From: Pseudanabaena biceps
Lineage (GTDB): Bacteria > Cyanobacteriota > Cyanobacteriia > Pseudanabaenales > Pseudanabaenaceae
NCBI GenBank assembly: GCA_013361095.1
Contig: JAATWA010000001.1
Location: forward strand, 1,537,001-1,601,000
DNA: 64,000 nt
Direction of reading: 5' to 3'
Both the position numbers and the translations under genes were made by a program. This document shows, piece by piece, positions 16,858 to 26,400 of the stretch. The stretch's first letter is position 1, and each line of letters begins with the position of its first letter. The notes beneath the pieces are model-generated. The model was not told the DNA's origin, did no database searches, and saw nothing but the letters and a program-made list of their open reading frames with translations.

Positions 16858-18286
16858 TTTAGAACAAAATTTAGACCAAAATCTAGCGAGCCATTTGCCT
16901 AAACAATCAACTTGGGATTTGTATTTGGTTTTAGGAAGTCTGGGAATCTTTGCGATCGCCTTATTTTTAAGGCTATGGCACCTCGATTATGTTGCTTATC
17001 CAGTCTTTGATGAAGTGTATTTCCCCAAATATGCCGAGGAATATTTGCAAGGTGTAGCTACTTGGGAAGGTCATCCGCCGCTAGCCAAATATTTAATTAT
17101 GTTGGGCATTATTGTATTTGGACATAATGAAATAGGCTATCGGATTGCCAGTGCCTTGTTTGGAGCAGTTGTGCCAATTTTAACTATAGGCGTTGCCTAC
17201 CGCCTTACTTATCAGCGTACTTTTGCTCTCCTTTCAGGATTATTTGTACTGAGTGATGGCTTATTCCTCGTGGAATCAAGATTGGGATTAATTAATGTAT
17301 TTTTAGTAGTCTTCGGTATGGCTTCACAGATATTCTTGTTGGCAGGGCTGCAACAAGAAGACACAACACCAAGAACATTTTTACTGTGTTGCGCGGGCTT
17401 GATGTTAGGAGCTTCTGCTTCAGTGAAATGGAATGGATTAGGATTTGGTTTACTGTTATTTTTATTAATCCTATTTATTTGGGCGATCGCTAAGTTTTCC
17501 CCTAAACATATTCGGCAGACTGGCATCCTTTCAGAACTAATTAAGTTGCATTGGTGGCAATATCTTCTGGCTTTTGTGATTGTGCCGATCGCCTTTTATG
17601 TATTGCAGTGGATTCCTTTGTTGATGCTAAATTCGGGAGGTATTTCCCTAAAGACTGACTTTGGCGCAATTTCTAGTTTTTGGGAAGCTTTAATCCGAGT
17701 CCATCAACATATTATTTGGTGGCATTCCTCCAGCGCCGTAACCACTATTGATCCAACCCAGCCATCCCATCCCTATTGTTCATCGGCAATTTCTTGGGCT
17801 GTCTCGGCTAGACCGATCGGCTACTATTTTCAAAATCAGAATGGGTATTTTTCGGTAATTCAAGCGCTCGGCAATCCAATTTTGTGGTGGTTATCAACTC
17901 TATCTATAGTAATTATTACAGGAGCATCACTGTCTTCGCGTTTTCTTAAATTAACTAATCCTCAGATAACTAGTCCTCAGAGCAGCTACTTACTTTTAGG
18001 CTACTTCGCTAACTATGCGCCTTGGCTATTAGTCAAGCGTTGTCTATTTATTTATCACTATATGTCTGCTGCTGTGTTTAGCTTTATGGCTTTGGCGTGG
18101 CTAGTTACTAAAATGATTGACCGTCAAGGTATCACTCGTTATTTAGGTTATGCAATTATTGCCATCGTCATGCTCGCGCAGATCTTTTTTTCGCCGATTT
18201 GGTTCGGGTTCCCCATATCGCCCAGTGACTTTTATCAGCGGATGTGGTTTATGCCCGACAAGGTATTTGGATTTAATTGGATTTGA
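16838..18286 (+). CDS. PMT-family (GT39) mannosyltransferase-like membrane protein
   Basis: The 482-residue protein has about ten membrane helices. The first periplasmic loop carries the PMT hallmark FDEVYFPKYAEEYLQG followed by GHPPLAKYLI, and later WNGLGFG, HQHIIWWHSS and a C-terminal KRCLFIYHYMSA segment, as in dolichyl-phosphate-mannose protein mannosyltransferases. It would transfer mannose from a polyprenyl-phosphate donor to secreted proteins or glycans. It overlaps the VTT gene by 20 bp, and its last 52 nt overlap the convergent GT2 gene. Confidence 0.88.
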   Translation: MQKLKNDLEQNLDQNLASHLPKQSTWDLYLVLGSLGIFAIALFLRLWHLDYVAYPVFDEVYFPKYAEEYLQGVATWEGHPPLAKYLIMLGIIVFGHNEIGYRIASALFGAVVPILTIGVAYRLTYQRTFALLSGLFVLSDGLFLVESRLGLINVFLVVFGMASQIFLLAGLQQEDTTPRTFLLCCAGLMLGASASVKWNGLGFGLLLFLLILFIWAIAKFSPKHIRQTGILSELIKLHWWQYLLAFVIVPIAFYVLQWIPLLMLNSGGISLKTDFGAISSFWEALIRVHQHIIWWHSSSAVTTIDPTQPSHPYCSSAISWAVSARPIGYYFQNQNGYFSVIQALGNPILWWLSTLSIVIITGASLSSRFLKLTNPQITSPQSSYLLLGYFANYAPWLLVKRCLFIYHYMSAAVFSFMALAWLVTKMIDRQGITRYLGYAIIAIVMLAQIFFSPIWFGFPISPSDFYQRMWFMPDKVFGFNWI

Positions 18287-19002
18287 CGATCATTTTGACA
18301 ATCTTTTTTTAGTTTCCAACATTCCCAAAACATCCTCAAGATCACACTAAGGTTTGCACCTGTCGCTGACCCAAACTTTCGCGGCAAGTGTTTTACAGGT
18401 AATTCAACAGTCGAGAACTCTTTTGTTTTTAGCAAAAACTCGGCACTAAACAAGGCTCCGTTCGATTTGATGGGCTTAATTGATTGGTAAATACTTTTTG
18501 GAAATAATTTAAATGCACAATCGATGTCTCGAGCCTTTATGCCAAGAACCCATTGGATAAAAATGTGATAAAGCCAAGCATTTAGCGATCGCAAAAACAT
18601 ATCAGCCCGTTTGACACGGTAGCCAATCACAATCTTGGATAATAAACTTCCTTGAGCATTGTGAATACATGGCAAAAAGTGATCAAGATCATTAATTTCA
18701 AATTGACCATCCCCATCAGTTAAGAAAATATATTCATGCAACGCTTGGTCAAATCCACTCCGTAAAGCAGAGCCATAACCTAAATTTTGGGGATGATTGA
18801 TTAAGCGAATGCAGCTATTGGCGATCGCTAATTCTGTCACGATCGCCTGTGTCTTATCGGTCGAGCCATCATTTACCACAATAATTTCATAGCAAATCCC
18901 ATGATCGCCCAAATAATCCACCACGTTCGCAATCACCCGCCCAATATTTTCGGCTTCGTTATAAGCAGGTAGCACTACAGATAGAGATAAAAAATCGCTC
19001 AT
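18235..19002 (-). CDS. GT2 polyprenyl-phosphate sugar synthase-like protein
   Basis: The 255-residue soluble GT-A enzyme has SVVLPAYNEAENIGRVI, VNDGSTD and the metal site LTDGDGQF, followed by IGYRVKRAD and DIDCAFKLF, as in Dpm1/GtrB-like proteins. There are no clear C-terminal helices, so it resembles the soluble Dpm1 type. It could make the lipid-linked sugar used by the PMT-, PIG-V- and GT-C-like enzymes nearby (inference from context). Confidence 0.82.
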   Translation of the reverse strand: MSDFLSLSVVLPAYNEAENIGRVIANVVDYLGDHGICYEIIVVNDGSTDKTQAIVTELAIANSCIRLINHPQNLGYGSALRSGFDQALHEYIFLTDGDGQFEINDLDHFLPCIHNAQGSLLSKIVIGYRVKRADMFLRSLNAWLYHIFIQWVLGIKARDIDCAFKLFPKSIYQSIKPIKSNGALFSAEFLLKTKEFSTVELPVKHLPRKFGSATGANLSVILRMFWECWKLKKDCQNDRQIQLNPNTLSGINHIR

Positions 19003-19055
19003 AATTTACGCCTGAGTTATAGCCCCTTGAGGATTTGAGTAGTACATTTCGCCAG

Positions 19056-20372
19056 TCAAACCGAATCAGTGGCGGCGCTCCGCGCCGCCACTGATTCGGT
19101 TTTCGGAAAACAGATTGTTTGAAACAGCAAAATGAAAAACAAAATTACATTGAAGGCACTAATTCCATAAATTACAGTTTGCAGCCATGTCTCTGGAATC
19201 GCATTATATAGAGATGCATAGTTATATCGCAGATAGACATACCCTACATTTACTGCCCCCGTGACCGTAAAGCCCCAATATATCCATTTAACAACAGGAA
19301 TTACCGCGATCGAGATCGCCATAAAAGCCAAGCTGTAAAGCATATAACGTTCATGCATTCGAGTGGGCAACATAAAGCAACCAATGAGCATTGTCGCCGC
19401 CGCTAAGCAATTGGCTGCAAAGTGACCATGTTGTCGATACAAAAAGATCCCCAACCACACCGTAAGGATGCCCAAAGATGCCAAGCCAATTAACTTATAG
19501 CTAATTTTTGCAAATATCGTATAGTCACGCACCCAATTTGCCCATCCCCAAATATTAAAAGCATTGACGGAGGCAAAATCATAATAATTTGCGGTGCTTT
19601 GCAAGCGTTGATATAGCAATATAAATGGCGTTAATAGATTATTTACACCCAAGCTATTTGCCCCAATTCCATAGAAAGGCAAGATAATCAACCAAGTTAT
19701 GGCTAAACCACCAAAGGCGATAACCAACCATTTCCACCAAGCCTGACGAAACCATTGAGAAATCAGCAAAAATAACGCGAGAAATAGCCCCTGCGGTTTC
19801 ACGATCACCATCGTTGCAATTAGCAATCCTGCTCTAATTACATAATTTTTTTGAATCAGATCAAACGCCCACAGCATTAAAAAAACCAGCACACCATCTA
19901 CTTGCCCCCACACTGCCGACACAAATATAACCAACGGGTTAAAGACATAGATTAAGGCGATCGCATAGGCTTGATGCTCTGTGGTGCGTGGCTTAAGGAT
20001 TTTGGCAATCAACACAGCCGAACCAATATCCGCCAACACTGGCGGCAGTTTGATCATCGCCATCAACAATATGCTGCCAGTATGCTCGAAATTAGGATCG
20101 AAAATCCGATAAGTCTTACCGATCGCCCACAATATGTATAGATAGGCGGGCGGATAGTCACAATTTGAATAGTTATAGAAATTACCAAAGCCTTGCTGGA
20201 CTAAATTAACAGTCCAAGCCTTAAATAAATTTATGTCAATCTGAAAAGCAAACGGCAAGCTAATTAATAACAGATGTAAAGCTAGGGCGATCGCTAATCC
20301 TATATAAAATTTATACGAATTTACTTCTAACGTTTTTTTTAACCTGTTAGCACTTTCATCAAAAATAGTCAT
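19056..20372 (-). CDS. GT-C membrane glycosyltransferase (mannosyltransferase-like)
   Basis: The 438-residue protein has about ten helices. Its loops contain FKAWTVNLVQQGFGNFYNY, DYPPAYLYILW and SAVWGQVDGVLVF, a pattern seen in GT-C polyprenyl-phosphate-dependent enzymes. The last 16 codons (PKTESVAARSAATDSV) are encoded by a palindromic repeat, so the natural C-terminus was probably shorter before the repeat arrived. It is divergent from the giant hpsA-like gene, with 83 bp between the starts. Confidence 0.75.
   Translation of the reverse strand: MTIFDESANRLKKTLEVNSYKFYIGLAIALALHLLLISLPFAFQIDINLFKAWTVNLVQQGFGNFYNYSNCDYPPAYLYILWAIGKTYRIFDPNFEHTGSILLMAMIKLPPVLADIGSAVLIAKILKPRTTEHQAYAIALIYVFNPLVIFVSAVWGQVDGVLVFLMLWAFDLIQKNYVIRAGLLIATMVIVKPQGLFLALFLLISQWFRQAWWKWLVIAFGGLAITWLIILPFYGIGANSLGVNNLLTPFILLYQRLQSTANYYDFASVNAFNIWGWANWVRDYTIFAKISYKLIGLASLGILTVWLGIFLYRQHGHFAANCLAAATMLIGCFMLPTRMHERYMLYSLAFMAISIAVIPVVKWIYWGFTVTGAVNVGYVYLRYNYASLYNAIPETWLQTVIYGISAFNVILFFILLFQTICFPKTESVAARSAATDSV
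19058..19102. repeat. GC-core palindrome read as protein C-terminus
   Basis: The 21-bp perfect arms AAACCGAATCAGTGGCGGCG and complement around a TCC loop lie entirely inside the 3' end of the leftward GT-C gene. The GGCGGCGC core is translated as AARSAA. Confidence 0.85.
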
Positions 20373-20455
20373 GTAATTTTCTAAGACGATTTAGAATTTT
20401 TGCAACTTTTGCAACCTGCTTGGGTAATATATTGCAGTCAGGTTGGTAAAAGAGT

Positions 20456-23400
20456 ATGTCTGATTCTAAACAAAGCCGTAAAATTAATCGTTTCTTTGCC
20501 GAATTTATCGCCAAATTAAGAAAATGGCTCAATAAAATCGGTAGTCCGATTCGGATTAGTCGGCGATTTGTCCGCCAATTGCTTGGCGCGACCAAAGGAA
20601 ATCGCAGAGGCAATGCGGCGGGCTTTGTATTACCAACTGTGGCTTTGGTGACTTTGTTAGTCACATTATTAGTCGTAACCACCGTATCGCGATCGTCAGA
20701 ACGCGCTCAGACAGCATCAAATGCTAGAACTGAACAAGTATTCAGAAGCGCCGCTACACCGATAATTGATCGCGCTAGAGCCAAAATTGACGCACTTTTA
20801 ATTGATGGCAATTTACCCCGTATCACCCCACCTGAAGACACTTTAGATAGCGTCTTTACTGATCCTAAGTATACCTTCAGTGATGAAACTCGTTTGCAGC
20901 TAGTCTATAACTTCCCAACAGGAACAAGCAACGCTATCAAAATAGACGGAGATACAATCGGAGAGAAAGAATACGTATCAACTGCGTGGAAAGTCCCAAT
21001 TGATACAGATAATAATGGTAAATTCGATTCCTATGGGTTGTACAGCATTCTCTTCCGCGCTCGTCCTTCCAGTGCATCCTCAACAAGACCTGTTTTGCCG
21101 ATTGAGTCACGAGCATTGCCAATGGATGAGACGACCTTGTCAAGTGCCTGTATTCAGGCTAGTGGTAGCGGTAGCAGCACTAACGCTGCGAATGCTAGTG
21201 GTTGGAGTCCAACTAGCGATAACAAACTCCGAAAAGCCTTCTTTATTTACTCGGTCACGGTTCCTATTACCGATCAAGCAAGTTTTCCACCAGCCAGTTC
21301 CAGCTCCTATAGCCTCTACGAACTTTATAAAGGAAGAACTTCGATTAGTGCAGTTGAGCTACAACAAGATAGAGCTAGATCTCCTCAAAATAACAATGCC
21401 GTATTCTTTGAAGGAGATTTAGAACTAGTTAATCCTGCAACCTTCCGCATTAATGGAAGAATTTATACCGCAGGTAGCTTAATGGTCGGTGCATTACCAA
21501 GTCGTCCTATTACCTTTTATCAAATTAGTAGTTCTGGAGGCTCGACTGCTACTTTGCCTCAATCGACGACAGATCCAAAGCTTTTCGGATCTTGTTACTA
21601 CGCAAAAAGTAATAGTGAGATTGTCGTTGCGGGGCAAGTAGTAGAAGGAGACGCTCTTACTACTGTTTTAACGACAGGCAATGATAAAGTTAATGTCGAT
21701 CTATTTTCTGGCGCTGGTGTTGGCGTTCCGCCAGATACTGTTACTGGTGGTCGTGTAGATATAAACAGCAATAACAAAAGTGCTTCTAACCTCAGTTCCA
21801 AAATTGCTCTCAATGACTTTGCTTACAACAATCGCATCTCCGCTCTGGTAGATGAAGCTGTCAGAATTAATGGTACGATTTCGGTAAATGGAACTTCCTC
21901 TGGGTCTTTTACATTACCATCAGGCTTTAGTTCTAGCAATCTTAGTTATTCCATAAAAGCCGATCCAACTTCCGTTCAGGAAGATGTCGTTAAGAGGATT
22001 CAAGACGAAGCTCTACTATCTATTGCTGAAGTTAATACTGCTAGACGTGCAGCATTGACCACCTACTTTAGTGAGCGCACCCGTAGAGTCAATTTTAGTG
22101 ACATTCCTTTCACTACTGTTGAATCATTCAATGCAGCAACCTCCACCCTCTTAACTCGAATTGCGGTGACGGGCAAGCCTGATGATCTTGCGCCACCAGT
22201 TGATTGGATGCTACCTGCTTATACCAATGCTACCTTTGGGAAAGCACTTGGATCGTACATCTTCACATCACCTGCGACCTTTGACGGTCGAGGCGCGATT
22301 ACGAATACCACTACAGGTATTACACTTCTAAATTCAACTGCCAATCGGCTAAATCTTGCGGCTACTGATCCTGACACAGTCGCTACAGCTAATGAATCCG
22401 CATTAGGCGATCGCGTTTTAGTCGGAAATGGTTTGCCTGCGAAGTGGCTGAAGAAAAATGCCAACACCAACGTATTAGAATTTTTTGGTAGCGATGAACC
22501 CAACTATATTTCTATTAATACAGGGAATGTTACTGGAGTCAGTTGGGACAATCCAACTGGTGCAGGCGATCGCTATCGCAACACCCGATCAATTACCCTG
22601 AGCAGCCTTGGCGTAACTGATCGGGGTGGGTTCTGGGAAATCTCGGCTGCCCTCGATCCCGCGGTACCTAATCTTGCTGATACCACCAAGCCATTAATTT
22701 CCGAGTTGTCACCACGCACTGGTGGCTTGCGAGTAGTCACTAATGCTGGTATCTATAGTCGTCGTCCTGCTGATACATTTTTACCGCGCTTCCGTACTGG
22801 TGTTGCTGATAAAACCAGTACGACTTGGAATGAGTCGAGTATGCCGCTTTGGAATGGTCAAGCGATTGACAATCCAATCACAGCGATTGATGAAACTAAA
22901 TTTGCAATATCTGGATCACCATCGACTACCACAGATCCAACTGTAGATGGTGAAACAGAAACTAAAAACTATGTGGTTTGGCCAGACTCGATGCCCATGA
23001 CAGGTATCGATACTTCTCCTACTGCTCGCAAAGGCGATCTGCAAATGCGCGCTACGGCTATCTATCATTACAAATATGATGCCTATAACCCAGTCGGAGC
23101 CGCAAATCAATATCAAGCTCCAATTGCCTGTGTTAGTAGCTATTACGACCCAACAAATGCTGTTAGCGCTAAAAATGCCCCCTTCGGAACAACAGCAGCT
23201 CCTTGGAATCCTGACCCTAACGGGCGTTCTAACAATGGGCTGGTATATAAGGTGGGGCAGACTGCCGCAAATATCAACTTTACAGGCATCACTAAAACAA
23301 CCGATGGAGTCTTCACTGGTTTTAGCGATACAGCTAGAAACCCTGCCCTGTCAACGGCATCACTTAAAGATCGCCTTGCATATCAGGCGAACCTGATCTT

Positions 23401-26400
23401 CCCTAATGGTAGATTTGCCAATGAGACATTGCGAGATGTGATCACAAAATTAATTGATACTCCGACAGCGACATTAACCTTACCGCAGCAATCTACTCTC
23501 GATGCTAATCTCTGTGCCTTACAAATCCTTGATAAATCGATCGCACTAGCAAATACAAGTGATACTTCCGCAACATTATCTCTCGCTACGATCGCAAATA
23601 CGGCCACGCTCACTAGCGCTCAAGTTCCGCATGGAGCATTCCGAGAAAGTGCTTTCCTTAATGGTCGAGAAGCGAAATCTTTCAACCGTAATGAATCTTT
23701 GACCGAATCGGCTGTGGGCAACCTTCCAAGGGGGACAACAGTTGCCGATAATGGTTTGGCGATCGCAACTAAAAATCGTGGCGATATCTATGACTTAGAA
23801 CTAGAGCAACGCCAACCACTCGAAATTCGAGCTACTGACATCGATATGGATCGATTGAGAGGCTCAAAGATAGTTGGCGGCAACAATTCAGGACTCGGTA
23901 CTGACTATTTACTACCTTATAGTGGACTAGTGTATGCCACTCGTGAAGATGCCCTCGAAGACCTTAGCTACTATGACAAGGATACTAATACTGGCAATCC
24001 TATACAAACCACTGATGCAAAGCGTAAAACTCTTAGCTCAACCGATTTTCTGATCGATCCAACGAGAAAGCCTTCTAGCATCCGCCTAATCAATGGCTAC
24101 CGAATCTGGCGCAGCTCTCTTACAACAGGCAATCTCGCTGATGTAAGTGGTTCTGTTGCTGTTTCTGACACCAATTATGCTGGTTATCCGTTTAGCGAAG
24201 CAACTAGTGGCGAGAAAGGACTAGCTCTAGTTTCTAATTTGCCAGTTTATATAAAAGCACAGTTCGATCCAACTAACCCTTCAGCTACACCTAGCTTCAA
24301 TAAGCATACCCACGAAGAATTTACTAAATTGCTTAATGAAGATGTATCTAATATAGCTACCGTTTGGAACAATTTTTATACTCGCCATGCGGACAATGGA
24401 GATACCGACAAATTAGATGCCAACTTTGCTTGTCGCCCTCAATCCAGCACAGGATGCTCGGAGGGCGATCAATGGCGACCAGCAACAGTGCTGGCAGATG
24501 CAGTCACAGTTCTATCTGCTAGCTATCGTGATGGCTATCGCACTGATGGTGATTACGATCTCAGAAACAATGCCAACACATCCACTAGCATTAATTGGCA
24601 GTCACAACTTAATCCAAATACTGAAAGAGTTAAAGATAGTAGTTATGTTCTCAATAGAAGACGTAATGGATTCTTTAATAACAACTTTGTCACTAGTAGT
24701 TTATGGCTGAGCACTAAAAACTCTGATGGTGGAACTGGGTCTAGCTCTGATCTATGGCTCGGTACTCCAGAGAGTGGGACTAATGGAAATCTTTCTAGCT
24801 ACAATGCCAACGGCGTAACACCAATCCAGCGTCGTCTTAGCTTTGGTGAATATGGAATGGAGGTGTGTAGCAAAGTCCCTGTTAGTGAATGTACTTTTTC
24901 TGATTGGAGCAAGCAGGGTGCTGGCACAACTACGTTACCGAGCTTTAATGCAAATGGTACAATAAGCACCCCTACAGGCGCACCTCGCTATATTTCTCCA
25001 GACAATTCTCGCTTTGCTCGTCGTCTTTCGTTCTTGCGTTTTAATGACATCTACAAAGATGGCAACCAACAACTGATCTTGGCTCGTAGTTGTAGTGATA
25101 ACTCTTCTTTGTCTACTAATGTATCTTGGCCAATGCCTATCGGTGTCAAAAACGGTGATAATGCGACAACTGGCTTTACTTATCCTCAAGTTATGGGCAA
25201 TTTGTCAACGCCTTTTGATGATGGTAATAAGTCCAGTTATGGTACAGTTCCTTGTCCTGAGAAGGCTGCATCAGTTGAACTCGGTTACATTGATAAAGAT
25301 GGTAATTATCAGGGAGACAATTTAGACAATCTTAAGGAAGGACGCAGACGCGATCGCAATACGGGCGGATCATTAGAAGCTCAGATCGGATCTAAAGTAT
25401 TGCCTGCTGTTTTTTGGGGAACTGGTAATGATCTTGGTAATACTATTCCTATTAGTAATGGAAGCGTTACTAATAGTGACGATAACAATAATGGTCTTCC
25501 ACCAATCACTGGACAAGGCAATCCAAGTGATAACAATGCGGTTTACCGACGTTTTAACTTTGCAGTCAGGCTTAATAACCGTGCGCAAATAGCTTCGGGA
25601 GCATCTGTGCGAGTCAAGGTTACGCTAGTTCCTGTCACTACTACAGGAGCCTTTGCAGGTAAAGTCGGTGATGCGTTCCCTTATGCACAATATCTGTTCA
25701 CAGGCAACAGCTCAACAAATGTAATCACGGCGACGGGCAGTAACTACATAAACGGTGAAGTAGTCCAAGTTGCGGCGATTAATGGCACTTTACCCACAGG
25801 GCTAAGCGCAAATACAAATTATTATGTTGTGTCTGTTTCTGGCGGTACATTTAAGTTATCTGCAACTTCGGGCGGTACGGCGATCTTACTTGGCACATCA
25901 GGTACAGGTACTTTAGGAATTCAACAGCAGCTTATTACATCAGGTACTGTTCAGACTGACTATCTCAGTGGCTTCTATAACGGTGACACTGCTTCGGTGA
26001 TTATGACTAATAAGAATGGAGTGCAACTTCCTATTCTTTTTGGTGATGTATACCCTCCGTTGGCAAATGGTGTAAACAGTGCCGAAACAGTTGATCCTGA
26101 AAATGCAACCTGTCCAACATCGACTAACAACTCTTATTGCACAGTTGTCAGTTGGACTGGACCTACAAGCACAACTAATGATCCAGATATCAAGAAACTT
26201 ACAGTCTTGGTCGTGCGTGATAGTGCTAATGAAAGTGCTGATGAAGAGTTTAGACTCAGTATCGATAATCTTAAAGGCAATGCTATTTATGCTAATAGTA
26301 GCCCTGGCAGTTATTCGACAACGACGACTAACAAATCTATCCGTCGTGGAAAGATTGGGACTGATAGCCCTAATAATAATCCTACTTGTGCTAGTGGTGA

